A stretch of DNA of 24,566 nt from Azolla pinnata (GCA_037176905.1 JBBBWG010008069.1:1-24566), one strand, 5' to 3'; positions 9,020-18,830 are shown, numbered from the stretch's first letter. The notes: generated from the sequence alone by a model not told the origin. Numbers and translations are program-made.

Positions 9020-9975
9020 CCAAAAACGTCGATCAGATTGCGAAGGATCTTGAAACTCAGGGGGAACTCATGTTCCACCTTGGAGACCCACAATTTCAAA
9101 TGGTCCAACGGTGTTACACATTAGCGAAAATTTGGATGCTCTTTCGGTCCAACTACCACCACGACGATCTTATCACGCAAGTCAGCTCTCTTAAAAAGGT
9201 TATCGTTGCCTTCCTTGTAGAAACAAACTAAGGAATTCTTAAATTTCTTGATGAATGGTGTACGTTATTGGACAATGCCCTGCTCTTTGGACTCTAATTA
9301 GATTCCAACCTCTAAGCAATGCTCCTCCTTGCGACATTGCCCTTTTCGCAGTGACCGTTCATTATCACGCAAGCGTTGACACCCAACCTCACCCTCAAAT
9401 CACTAATGGTGCGTATTCGACAAGAAGAAAAATCATGCGTAATGGAGCACATAATGCGAGTGGAGTTGTTTTAACACCCTCGACCCAATATGTGACGCAA
9501 CAATGTCCCTACTTTCGGAGGGGACCGCCATTTCGAAAGAACGATAATGTTCTTCCCAACACTACTCTGAAGGTGTGTTAATATGCGATCATAATGGACA
9601 TCTTAAATGGTAATGTTACACTAAGTGTCGAGAACAACAAAAAGAATTATGGCGACAACAACATGGTCGGCGTCCAAGAGCGCATCTCTAACAACCGAGC
9701 ATCTTGCTCAACAGAGTCGAGCATGTAATTGATGCATCCTATTCGACACAACCGAATGGATACTCGAGACTGGTGCGACCCATCACATGACGCCACAAAA
9801 GATATGGCTTCGTGACTACAAGCAACTTCCAAACAACATGTGCGTGTATCTTAGTAATAACCACTCTCACACGACCATCGGCATTGATAGCTAATATATG
9901 ACCTTACCGAGTGGAATAAGCGTCACTATCCCCGACATCTACTACATTCCGGGATTGTCATATCAATAGGTTTCG
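9020..9975 (+). pseudogene. Decayed Ty1/copia gag and protease
   Basis: Plus-strand motifs appear in copia order across several frames. HDDLITQVSSLKKVIVAFL and LDEWCTLLDNALLFGL (about 9160-9300) match the Gag (UBN2-type) core. CDHNGHLKW-stop-C and CYTKC at about 9575-9625 match a CCHC zinc knuckle with a stop inside. At about 9755-9815, TTEWILETGATHHMTPQKIW matches the protease/Gag boundary block that usually reads W-(I/L)-D-S-G-A-T-HHMT. Here the catalytic Asp is Glu. The frame continues through VYLSNNHSHTTIGI and LPSGISVTIPDIYYIPGLS to a stop, where similarity ends. Frameshifts and stops make it dead. The rest of pol is missing and an LTR-like block follows at once. Bases 8585-9019 hold AT-rich sequence with nothing I can name. 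Confidence 0.7.
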
Positions 9976-10084
9976 AACACACGGCCTTGTTTGAAGCACC
10001 GATTATTATAACAGATTAATCAAATAGAAAGTCGTAATGTAAATGCTAACATACATACATTTAATATTGCTTTCTAATGCTCTA

Positions 10085-10107
10085 GAAAGTTCTGGAACTT
10101 TCTAGAA
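10085..10107 (+). promoter_or_regulatory. Perfect five-unit heat-shock element
   Basis: The bases read GAA-ag-TTC-tg-GAA-ct-TTC-ta-GAA, five perfect alternating GAA/TTC units with 2-base spacing. This is the binding site expected for heat-shock transcription factor trimers. It sits about 80 bases upstream of the LTR TATA box, a typical promoter distance. Confidence 0.7.
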
Positions 10108-10184
10108 GCCTCTGCATGCATATCTGCCCTACATGTAGGGCCCTACATGCATGACCCTCTTGTGGCTTGTAGGAGTCCGGGCAC

Positions 10185-10194
10185 TATATAAATA
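10185..10194 (+). promoter_or_regulatory. TATA box of the LTR
   Basis: TATATAAATA on the plus strand, followed by CAGGGG and a small hairpin. Its position after the heat-shock element supports an LTR promoter. Confidence 0.55.
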
Positions 10195-10574
10195 CAGGGG
10201 TTCACCTTGATCCCAATTAAGGTGAACAATACAGTTATAGAATCAATAGTCAACTTCATCTATTTTTTTCCTAGTTATCTCTTCTGCTCTGGCATAACTC
10301 TTTTTACTCTTTTGTCTCTGTCCTAGCTCTGTCTACCCTTCTATCTCTGTCCATGACAAGGACTTAGTTGGAATATTCTCTCAATGATAACAACTACATG
10401 AACTGGATCGTCAATCGAATTCATAAATCTTGTATCATTTACGCTGTCGTACAATTCCGGGCTGTACACTTCCAGATATGTGTATCAGGGTGGAACCACC
10501 GGGGTTCTAAACCGGGAGTTGGATATTTCCAAGAAATTAAAAGAAATATTATCGTAATTGAAGAGAATTCATAC

Positions 10575-11035
10575 AATCGTTGTTTCAAGCGTAACAAAGA
10601 GTTGCCCAACAACATCTTGAAAGTCATTGTAACAGTAAAGATACTGCGTAATCTTCAAATGGCACACTCTTGGGGCTTGCCTCAAAGCAATAGAAATTTC
10701 GCTTCGATTCTCTTCAATGGACGTACATTACGCATAACAATAGTGTAGATTGTTGTCATCTAATTTTCTCACCATATTGTCTTTTGCGAGGTGCTGACGA
10801 AGAACGTTGGATGTGCCTAAATTGCCTTGATCATGAGCTACGCCCAATGGAGTTGGTGTAAAACATATGGAAGCAGAAACATCTAAACACAATATGCTTC
10901 TAAGACTAATCCAATAACATCTGCTCATTAGTTATATTACTAATTGCTTTTCATTGCACTAATCCCAGTAGAATTTGGTCAATCACTTGGAACAGGTAGA
11001 TCGAGGAGATTATTTACAAAAGCTCTTGCTTCAAG
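10575..11035. repeat. Second copy of the 4395-4870 segment
   Basis: It matches the earlier copy in order and sequence with many small indels, so the open frame seen on the minus strand there is broken here. It includes the debris between the copia-type fragment and the 3' flank of gene copy C. Confidence 0.75.
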
Positions 11036-11423
11036 TATGTGCACCTACGTTATCTCCGATTGACGTAAAATCTAGACCATTTAATGGTATGGGATCATAA
11101 CAATGATATTGACTTAGAGATTGTTAGCTATGAGGTGGTTAGTTGGCCAAAACCCCTTCTTCCTTTTCTTTTCTGAACTTTTCTATGTTAATTCTATGAA
11201 ATAACTATTAGTTAAGCTCTATCAATCCAGATTCTATCGCTAGAAATATTTCTGCATAAGAATGAATGTAGGAGATTAATTCGAGACGATGAAATATGAC
11301 AATCTAGATCAAAAGGATCAACGTATTTCTTTGATCAGGAAGAAGCACAGCACAATTGATGAGAATATGAGACGATGAGCTACAAATCGAGATCCGAAGA
11401 TGAGGGACGCAAGAATGAAATCT

Positions 11424-11429
11424 TTTATT
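11424..11429 (-). promoter_or_regulatory. Relic poly(A) signal of copy C
   Basis: AATAAA on the minus strand in the same context as in the intact copies. Confidence 0.4.
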
Positions 11430-11523
11430 CATGACTGGGATGATGTTTACAAGGAGGGGGGGTTGGATTATAAAGCCATCGGATCGGATCGGATCGGATC
11501 AAACAGAGGCGTAGAGATTGCCA

Positions 11524-11814
11524 GTACGTGGTTTCCTCGGCATACGTAGTAGTTTCCTCGACATACGTAGTAGTGAGACCAGATTGATCTTCCCAAGGAA
11601 TAATTTGCTACTGCCTAACTATTTCTCATATAATTTCATTTATCCATTTGCTTAAATATGATTGCTTACACTACTACTATTATTATTGTTGTTAAATATT
11701 CTGATGGCAATCTAATTTGCTTAATGATGGTCGATGAGAATCATCGAAGATTTGCAGCACGGCATGGATTAGGATGAATGATACAAACCCGATTAACTCT
11801 TCGTAGCTCGACAT
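11524..11814 (-). pseudogene. Dead copy C of the MSTYEE / EETTTYV family
   Basis: Exon 1 at 11814-11797 still reads MSSYEE, but the donor after GAAGAG is TTAATC instead of GTAATC, so the first splice base is lost. Exon 2 survives only as about 50 bases (11524-11574) coding roughly two heptads (TTYVEETTTYAEETTY). The acceptor, the N-terminal three quarters and the stop codon are deleted, and the remnant joins directly to intron sequence (GAGACCAGATTGATC). The promoter TATA box (11932-11947), the pentamer repeats (about 11481-11502) and the AATAAA signal remain. It is a pseudogene produced by at least two deletions and one splice mutation. Confidence 0.8.
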
Positions 11815-11931
11815 GATTAATGCGGCACAGCAAGAGTGTGATTACGGCAACGGATCACTAAATAAACAAGATTAAGGACAGGATAATTTTGGATCAGATC
11901 AACTGCTTTGATCAATTGGAGAGGATCCTTG

Positions 11932-11947
11932 CTCTATATATATAGAT
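11932..11947 (-). promoter_or_regulatory. TATA box of dead copy C
   Basis: CTCTATATATATAGAT, identical to copy B, about 120-130 bases upstream of the relic start codon. Confidence 0.5.
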
Positions 11948-11949
11948 TA

Positions 11950-12967
11950 GGTTCTGTGATTCAACTTGACCCAGTCCTATACTCCGTCAGATACAGATCT
12001 TCTCTCTTTCTCTTACATCATCCCCAAGCTGCCCACTTGTGGGTTTTGCGATATAAATTTTCCTACGAAACCATGTCAATCCAACGGTGCATTGCTTACA
12101 AAATGTTAGAAAACATATCACGCTCAGTCGAACAAGTCAAATCCCATGTCCTCCGCATCTCTCTTCTTTTGGTTTCTCTTTAGAAACAAAATGTCAAAGC
12201 ACGATATCAGCATACAACATGTCCACAAGTGTGTTTATCCGTATGGCGACAAAAAATTCGCAGGATACACATAGGTAGAGCATATGTCATATGTAAAGTA
12301 TACAACATAATGTAGATGCCATAATGCATAACGTACAAAACAACGATCAAACATGATCTTTTCACAATGCTAGCATATGAAATTGCTAAGAAAAAACAAA
12401 AAACAAGGAGGTGATCAACTGGAGCCAACATTGGTGACGAGATCCGACACGCTCTCTAACAATTTTGCAATCGAAGCAGGCATTAGTGGCCAGCTTGACC
12501 GAGGTGGGATAAACCACAAAGACAAACAATCTCCTTCTAAGAAGTTCGATGCTTCGAATAAGTGGTGGAAAAACAATCAGAAAGTGGAGGAGGAAAAGCA
12601 TTGTTTTATCGTAATTGGAATATGGATATCATCGTCAACGATGAGCGTGGCATATGTATTGGTAACCTCATTGATAGACATGGTGAAGGACCTCCGATTT
12701 GCGACAAATGAGGAAAGCAAAGAGAACATCTCACAGAGCACATCTCCAGGAGGAAACCTAAAAAAACTAATTTCTTTAAGTTTCACATTTATTCGGACCT
12801 TGGGCAAAGGCCAAGACTCTATTTCACACTTGTCAAGATAATAATAGGAGTTGGTCCTTCTAATATGCTACTCTCCCACATATAGATGAGGTTTACCCTA
12901 AACCAGTAAACCTTGGACCAGGTAAACCTAGTTGTTTAAAGAACACCCATCATTTAGGATAAACTCG
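11950..12967. repeat. Upstream flank of copy C, shared in part with copy B
   Basis: 11950-12320 aligns with 6170-6540 upstream of copy B (shared words such as CTGCCCACTTG, GAAACCATGTC and AACATGTCCACAAGTG), and 12846-12967 aligns with 6670-6784. The middle, about 12340-12840, has no counterpart in copy B. It contains a 154-codon plus-strand open frame (12377-12841) with no domain, signal or repeat that I recognise, and overlapping minus-strand frames of similar quality. I do not call a gene there. Confidence 0.6.
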
Positions 12968-13972
12968 CACTACAAGGTTTGACATTTTGTTTTTAATTGT
13001 ATCAATTTCGTCGTGAATATTCCCACTAATTTGACGGCATGACTGTAGACAAGACTTTATCACAACCTTGTTGCAAATTTGTCACAACTATGGACACTTC
13101 GTTTACCGCAACCATACTGCATATTTGCTGCTATTACATATTTATTGCACATTTGCTTGAACATTGTGTCATATGCAAGATTTAAATACCTGTGACCTCA
13201 TTTGACACAATTAACTGATTTAGCCAATCGATCTAACATATAATTATATAATATATATTATTATAGTAAATATATATTATTTATAATTCAAAATGTTTTA
13301 TATCTATGTCTCTATCATCAATATGCTTGTATACATTTATATCTACATATATAATGTATATATATATGTGAATTTAAATGAATACATGTATATTTATGTG
13401 TACATGTATGTATGTATGTGTTTACAGATGAATATGTATCTATCTATCCATATATAGGTCAATATGCATGTATATATTGATAAATATGCAAGTATGTTTG
13501 CTTGTAAAGATAAATATCCCTATATATATGCATATATAAATTAATGAATATGTACAAGAAGAAACAATATCTTACATAAATTATTTCTAAAACGAAGAAA
13601 TTTTTGATGATATAAATGTTGTAAAATTGAGAACAAAAAGAAATATATAAAAATAAGTAAATTCAGATGTCATATTTAAATTATTTCTTAATTTTTTTTT
13701 AGAAAATTTTATAAACCATATTTAAAATATGTTTTGTTACACATTTACTACAGCATAGCCATGCCATTGTAGCTGCAAATTTTGAAACGATTATAGATGT
13801 GTCTAAAGTCGAGGCTAAACCTGCAATACCAGAGCGTCTAAACTTGTAATAACAGTCTCGTTTATAGTTTCAACTACAATTACAATAAGGTTGCGTCTGT
13901 AGGTGCAGTAATGGTTATCTGTACAGGTGAAGTTGCAATTACAATAACGTTCATGTCTATAAGTGCAATTAC
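12968..13972 (+). mobile_element. Truncated second copy of the CACTA-like element
   Basis: It starts CACTACAAGGTTTGACA and follows the 6785 element through TTTGACGGCA, the AT-rich tract and the start of the subterminal repeats (GGTTGCGTCTGTAGGTGCAG). It stops at about 13970, where the sequence passes without a gap into the 3' flank of gene copy D (ACGACAATCTAGATTCTATC). The right terminus is missing. The foldback that precedes the first copy also precedes this one, so the two were copied together rather than inserted separately. Confidence 0.6.
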
Positions 13973-14170
13973 GACAATCTAGATTCTATCGGTAGAAATC
14001 TTTTTGCATAAGATTGAATGTAGAAGATTGATGTGAGATGATGAAATACAACAATCTAGGTCAAAGGATTGACATATTCTTTGATCACCAAGCACAGCGC
14101 AGTTGATGAGAGTATGAGACGATGAGCTACGAATCAAGATCCGCGGATGAAGGACGCAAGAATGAAATAA

Positions 14171-14176
14171 TTTATT
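14171..14176 (-). promoter_or_regulatory. Poly(A) signal of copy D
   Basis: AATAAA on the minus strand, about 75 bases after the copy D stop codon. The distance is shorter than in copies A and B because the pentamer array here is almost gone (GGATCGGATC at about 14226-14235). Confidence 0.55.
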
Positions 14177-14247
14177 CATGATTGGGATGATGTTTTCAAG
14201 GGGGGGTTTGGATTATAAAGCCATTGGATCGGATCATATCAATCATT

Positions 14248-15591
14248 TCAATATTCACTGGCTTCTATCTGCTCGACGTATGCGGTTTCCTCGACATACG
14301 CAATAGTTTCCCCAACATACGTAGTACTTTCCTCGGCATACGTAGTAGTTTCCTCGACATACACTTGCTCCTCTTCCTCTTGCACCACCACCACCTCTCG
14401 ATCAGTCTCCTCGACAACCTCATAGGACTCGCTCACAACCACAGTCGTTGACACTTCCGCTGCTACTGTCACAGTTTCCGATTCCACTGCTACCACCTGA
14501 TCCTCCTGCACACACATGAGCACGATCAATCTGCAGTGCATGATCCGATGTACTATATGGAAGATCTCATGCATGGGTGTAGCCGATCGTTTCGGAGACC
14601 TAACGAAGTTTAATGCAAATCACCACATGCTAATTGTCTTCCGTTTGTACATCCATGGCTTTATCTGTAGATTCACATGGTTGAGAAGTCGGTTACAACT
14701 TTGAAACATGAGACCAGATTGATCTTCCCGGGGAATAATTTGTTACTGCCTAACTAGTTCTCATAATTCCGTTGATCCATTGACTTGAATGTGATTGCTT
14801 ACATTATTATTAACCTAATCGCAATCTAATGGCAATCTAATGTGCATAGTAATGGTCGATGAGGATCATCGACGATTTGAGCTTGACCCGGTCATATACT
14901 CATTGAACAGATCTTGTCTCTTTCTCTTACATCTGTATTGCTATAAATTGTTAGAAAACATATCACACTCAATCAAACAAGTCAAATCCCATGTCCTCAT
15001 CAATCACTCTCTTCTTTTGGTTTCTCTTAGAAACAAAACGTCAAAAGCATGAACTAGATTGAATTAGAAATGCATGATGATGGGCGATGATGATTCATAT
15101 GATTGGGAAAATGATCGGCGTCGATATCGCCCATCAGATTAAATTACAATGTGTGATGATGGGCGATGATGACGACCGGCTTCAATATGTTATCCCATGA
15201 GATTAAATTAGAATGCATGATGATGGGCGATGAGGATTAGATAATCGGAGGATGATGAGCTTCAATATCACCCATCAGATTAATAATTAGAATGCCTGAT
15301 GATGGGCGATGAATTCAAAGCTTAGCAGCATATAGTATATTCTCCGATTAGCAGGTTATGATTAGCTCATCTGAATCTTCGATTCATGGGTTTCTGATCA
15401 ATCGACACGGATAGAATTAATGTACTACTACTTCATGAAAGGTTAATGACGGATCGAATCGCTTTAATCGCTAACTAATTACACATTGATGAACGATGGG
15501 GATCGATTTTGCAGGGCTCAACACAAGTAATTAGGTTGAAGCCGATCGATTAATGAGTATGCAAACTGATTACCTCATCATAGGCCGACAT
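14248..15591 (-). CDS. Probable fusion gene D/E of the MSTYEE / EETTTYV family
   Basis: Exon 2 at 14505-14248 is fully open (85 codons), has the conserved acceptor TGTGTGCAG, and reads EDQVVAVESE, TVTVAAEVSTTVVV and VVVVQEEEEQVYV. Divergent heptads follow (EETTTYA, EESTTYV, GETIAYV, EETAYV) and a novel tail EQIEASEY. Copy D's own exon 1 and TATA box were removed by a deletion at about 14872, where intron sequence jumps to far-upstream sequence. The next exon 1, at 15591-15574, reads MSAYDE with a good donor (GTAATC, phase 0) and has its own TATA box. It has no exon 2 of its own. Joining them gives a 1,068-base intron and a 91-residue protein in frame. The exons are well supported; their joining is inference. 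The alternative is two separate relics. Confidence 0.5.
15057..15318. repeat. Four-unit minisatellite within the D/E intron
   Basis: The core GATGATGGGCGATGA occurs at 15076, 15155, 15219 and 15298, within 64-79 base units that share AGATTAAATTAGAATGCATG. A single related word (GTAATGGTCGATGAGGATCAT) lies in the introns of copies A-D, so this looks like local expansion of a family intron element. Confidence 0.8.
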
Positions 15592-15722
15592 GATCGCTGC
15601 GCTCTAATTACGGCGGGGATCGCTGATCAAACGGGGTTAATTAGGGTATAAGTGTAATTACAGGGCTGAATATAGCTAACACACTAACGATCTGAGGTAG
15701 ATTGATCAGAGAGCTACTGCTC

Positions 15723-15731
15723 TTTTATATA
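15723..15731 (-). promoter_or_regulatory. TATA box of exon 1 E
   Basis: TATATAAAA on the minus strand, about 130 bases upstream of the MSAYDE start. It replaces the palindromic TATA box of copies A-C. Confidence 0.55.
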
Positions 15732-15780
15732 TGGATTCATATGATCAAAGTCTTTCCCACATGATTTCCAAGTTCCAATT

Positions 15781-15958
15781 TTGACCAATATTTTGTCCAT
15801 ATTCCTTGACTTGTGACTCATCATCGCTGAAATTTGGCCCCTTTTCCCTCCTTTAATTTGACCCAGACAACAAATCACAGTACCGCGTGTTCGGAACAGT
15901 GCCCCACATTATCAAATCATATTGCAATCATCTGATTCACACTCGAACTCAAAGTCAA
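15781..15958. promoter_or_regulatory. Cluster of four TTGAC (W-box core) words upstream of D/E
   Basis: TTGAC occurs at 15781, 15806 and 15858, and as its complement GTCAA at 15954, all within 180 bases upstream of the D/E TATA box. TTGAC is the core of WRKY factor sites. The density is above chance for so short a word, but function is not shown. Confidence 0.25.
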
Positions 15959-16179
15959 AGAGAAGAAGGAATCGGCCATCGATTTCAATCGCCGGATCGA
16001 TCCGACAATGCGATCAATGATCAAGCCTTGCACCGGGCTGCTTTAATTCACGCTTAACAATTCGGAATTAAAGAGAAGAAGAATTTTGATTTAATAATGC
16101 GATCGATGGTTAAACTGTGCACCTGGTGCGGTAGCGAACACCAGAAATTTTAGCTAAGAAATTGGTTTATTATGAATGT

Positions 16180-16290
16180 TATTTTGATGAAACTTAGTGT
16201 AATGTTAAGTTAAGATGATGTTCTACCATGAATTTGGGTTCGAATCTCAATTGCTTTCTTTTAGCATTTCTTTATATATTTTGAATTTCC
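16180..16290 (+). mobile_element. Possible tRNA-derived SINE head
   Basis: CTTAGTGTAATGTTAAG resembles a degenerate RNA polymerase III A box, and about 35 bases on, GGGTTCGAATCTC closely matches a B box, at tRNA-like spacing. The bases between (GATGATGTTCTACCATGAATT) fit a tRNA-like arm in style. The right end is AT-rich without a clear tail. I cannot confirm a family. Confidence 0.3.
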
Positions 16291-16599
16291 ATTTACTTCA
16301 AATTCATTAATTTTTTATTTTATGCATTTTATTTTAAAAAACGAATGATTTATTTTATATTTAAGAGTCTTTTTTCATTCTCGAATAATACTTTTATACT
16401 CGAATACAAATGCACAAATGCATTATTGACTAAAATCTATGAGCACCTAATGTGTGATCAAAGCATTTTATGTATCCCAATCAATCATACAACTCAGTCA
16501 AGAAAAAGAAACCATCATGAATTGAGAATCACAAGAAACATGATATGGGTCAAGATATGAGGGAATTATTGAAAAGACATCAATTCCGAATGTCTATTT

Positions 16600-16860
16600 G
16601 TTTGTGGTTTAGTTTGGCCATTCGGATTACTCAACTTATATAGGCAAATCTTTTCATCAAGCCTCTTGTATCTTCCATAATTTTCAAGAAAACTTGTCTG
16701 TTATCATTGCCTTGTATGAAAAGCCCACAAGCATGTATAAATAAAAGGGCTGACATTAATTCTAATCAAGGTGATCAACACTAGCTATCGTGCATGTATG
16801 TATATATAAATACATACATGCACAATCAAGGTTGCCTGAAAAAGCAAACATAACTCTTAG
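16600..16860 (+). mobile_element. LTR-like block with hairpin
   Basis: GTATAAATAAAAGGG followed by AATCAAGGTGATCAACA parallels the TATA and downstream part of the LTR at 9989-10355. A partial heat-shock word (TTCaaGAA) lies upstream. A perfect 14-base inverted repeat follows at 16790-16823. The block flanks a decayed copia fragment, consistent with an LTR relic. Confidence 0.35.
16790..16823. repeat. Perfect 14-bp hairpin
   Basis: GTGCATGTATGTAT is followed by the 6-base loop ATATAA and the exact complement ATACATACATGCAC. Confidence 0.9.
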
Positions 16861-16885
16861 GTAGAAACATCTTCGATGTTTGGAA

Positions 16886-18320
16886 TCAAATGCTTCTTTG
16901 AAAATCTACTCCATAAATTTGATAAAAATCATGAGCGATTAGACGACCCTTGTGTTTGGTCACCATGTCATGTGTGTGTCTTTCTTCTTTTGCAAGTACT
17001 ACCCACTTATCATACACGATATTATGTTTCTTTGGATGTGACACCAAATTAGTGCAGATGTGATTGTGCGTGAGCGCATCCATGTCTATTTGCATTCGTC
17101 GCTTGATTCCGCATTTCACTCTCAGGACTGTTTATAAGAGCTACCTTTTTGCAGTAAAGGTTATGTCATCGACTAGTGAAGCTCCATTCCCGACATCTTC
17201 AAAGCATATTGTTATCAGACATCTCCTGTCCGAGATCAACGATTACAAAAAAGTGATTCAAATGGACAAGTGCGTCCACGATTCAATGAAGACTCTGGCT
17301 ATTTCGCAGATCGTCGTTGGAACGAGATTAATAATTAGGATAAATATTAGATGGGAAAGCAACTACATTAGTATGCTTCAGTGCAATTTGGACAACCGAA
17401 TGTACATAATAGTCTAAATGCGTGAGAAAGAGAAACTTTGAAGGTTTTGTTGCTTTGCTGTAGCCTATAACTGAAGAAACAAAACATTCACTTCTCAGGG
17501 GTAAAAGCATCCACATCTTTTATCAATATGTCTCTGTAGTTTTATTTGTTTACGTTGTTCAGTCAAATTTGGGGAAAAAAGGGTTGGAAAGGGAAGTAAG
17601 ATCTTCTTATTATTATGTTGTATGTCACTTTTCTTGCTTACGAGTATAAATTGTTCTTGATTGTCGTGATTGGTTATTTTTATGATTCGCTTGTGGTGTT
17701 GTAACTTCTTTGTATGTATCTTTCTATAAATATGTTGGAACATTGTATATGTGTAACTCTATCATGTTCATTGAGTTGCATTTTCTCCTTGTAATGGGGC
17801 CACTATGATTTTCAATTTGCGAGTCATTTGGAGCTATTAGATTCGTAATCTGAAGATGTTTCCGAAAGCTGTGTGCCGCATATTGCTTCTTCTTCCCAAA
17901 TGGACTTGCGATTTCATCAAATGTAATAGATCCGCAGAAACAAAATTCTCGAGAGAAGCCGGATCAAAATATTTGTATGCCTTAAACTCGAGAGGATTCA
18001 GCACATCCAATAACAATGCATTTTCTTACATGAAGATCAAAATTTACTCTTACGTCTATAGGAGTGTGGCTATAAGCGATCACACCAGACACTCGAAGAT
18101 GACCAAGACTCACCTGAAGATTACTTCGACTTGTATCTAGGAGGATCCGATTCTTTCCAAAATTGAAGATCACCTGAAGATTACTTCGACTTGTATCTAG
18201 GAGGATCCGATTCTTTCTTTTAACAAGACCATTCTGTTTTGGGCTTTACCATATGAACCTTTACCATACTTGAGGATAAGGTTTAAGTGATATTGGTAAG
18301 GGTGTTTATAGCCCTTTGCA
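16886..18320 (-). pseudogene. Decayed Ty1/copia integrase and reverse transcriptase fragment
   Basis: On the minus strand at about 18245-18170, SPKQNGLVKRKNRILL matches the integrase block TPQQNGVVERKNRTLL. LGHLRVSGVIAYSHTP and RKCIVIGCAESSRV, then ITFDE (about 18110-17890), match the integrase C-terminal block HLRVFGCxAYxHIP..KCIFIGYSEESKGYR..VIFDE. After about 700 unclear bases, DALTHNHICTNLVSHPKKHN and KHKGRLIAHDFYQIYGVDF (17060-16890) match the start of copia reverse transcriptase (W-LV-LPKGKK..YKARLVAKGY-Q-YGIDY). Stops and frameshifts abound. The middle (17120-17830) holds an open plus-strand frame and a long AT-rich part and may be either a decayed linker or inserted foreign sequence. 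Confidence 0.65.
18111..18217. repeat. 47-bp exact direct repeat, 60-bp period
   Basis: The unit CACCTGAAGATTACTTCGAC and onward to GATTCTTTC occurs at 18111-18157 and again, identically, at 18171-18217. It duplicates the KNRILLDTSRSNLQ part of the copia integrase, so it arose after insertion. Identity suggests it is recent. Confidence 0.95.
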
Positions 18321-18331
18321 TGTGAATATGT

Positions 18332-18830
18332 CACTACAAGGTATAAGGTTAGTTTTTCTTTTTTATGTGCCCTAAGGTGCAACCTTTGTTTCACAATTGT
18401 CGCATAGTTAACACGATTTTTAAATGAGATTTTTAGGACAACATATACACATGATTTGATCAAACGACAAGCGAAAAATTACAATCTGATTTGACACGAC
18501 TTTTTGACACAACCAATCTTTGACCCACACTGCATATGCAATGGAGTAGATGCACTCATTTACCCAATTTATGACACGAAAAAAAAAAAAACCATTGCAC
18601 ACTTGATAGGATATTGACGAAGGCGATCGACAAGAAAGTTGGTGCGATATTTAACAACATTTTTGCTAGGATGTTACCCAAAAGGCAGTCATATTTGATT
18701 TAACACGCACTTTTGATGCCCAGTTTGACAGAGGGTAAATGGTATATAACATTGACAACATTACCAATCAGGTTGACATAATAAACCTTTTGATAGTTGA
18801 TGCAACAAAGAGACGCATTGTTTGTTGTGT
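18332..18830 (+). mobile_element. Possible third CACTA-like terminus
   Basis: CACTACAAGGTATAAGG at 18332 shares the first 13 bases with the 6785 element's end. Repeated words follow (GACACGAC, TTTGACACAA, GACAACATT), similar in style to the other elements' subterminal parts. A weak inverse end (AAACCTTTTGATAGTTG, about 18784-18800) could be the right terminus. It lies at the outer edge of the copia fragment. Borders are uncertain. Confidence 0.3.

Larger units (their letters stand above)
9989..10355 (+). mobile_element. Copia-type LTR (solo or truncated) with promoter
   Basis: A block beginning TGTTTGAAG has the layout of a U3-R-U5 unit: upstream elements with a perfect heat-shock element (10085-10107), a palindrome GCCCTACATGTAGGGC (10126-10141), and a TATA box TATATAAATA (10185-10194). 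A 9-bp hairpin, GTTCACCTT/AAGGTGAAC (10200-10227), lies just downstream, followed by a pyrimidine-rich tail. A block with similar TATAAATA..AAGGTGA order occurs at about 16735-16785. I see no matching primer-binding site after it and no clear target duplication, so both borders are approximate. Confidence 0.45.

Noticed and set aside
12377..12841. 154-codon plus-strand open frame
   Set aside because: No recognisable domain, no conserved counterpart in the paired segment upstream of copy B, and overlapping frames on the other strand. Could be a unique inserted fragment, but a gene is not supported.
14248..14574. A single-exon 108-residue reading of copy D starting MHEIF
   Set aside because: Same reason as for copy B, though in D the loss of its own exon 1 makes use of this internal ATG a real alternative.
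17064..17417. 117-codon plus-strand open frame in the middle of the copia fragment
   Set aside because: It overlaps the antisense of the copia reverse transcriptase start for its first part, and the rest has no recognisable domain. A captured gene fragment is possible but not shown.
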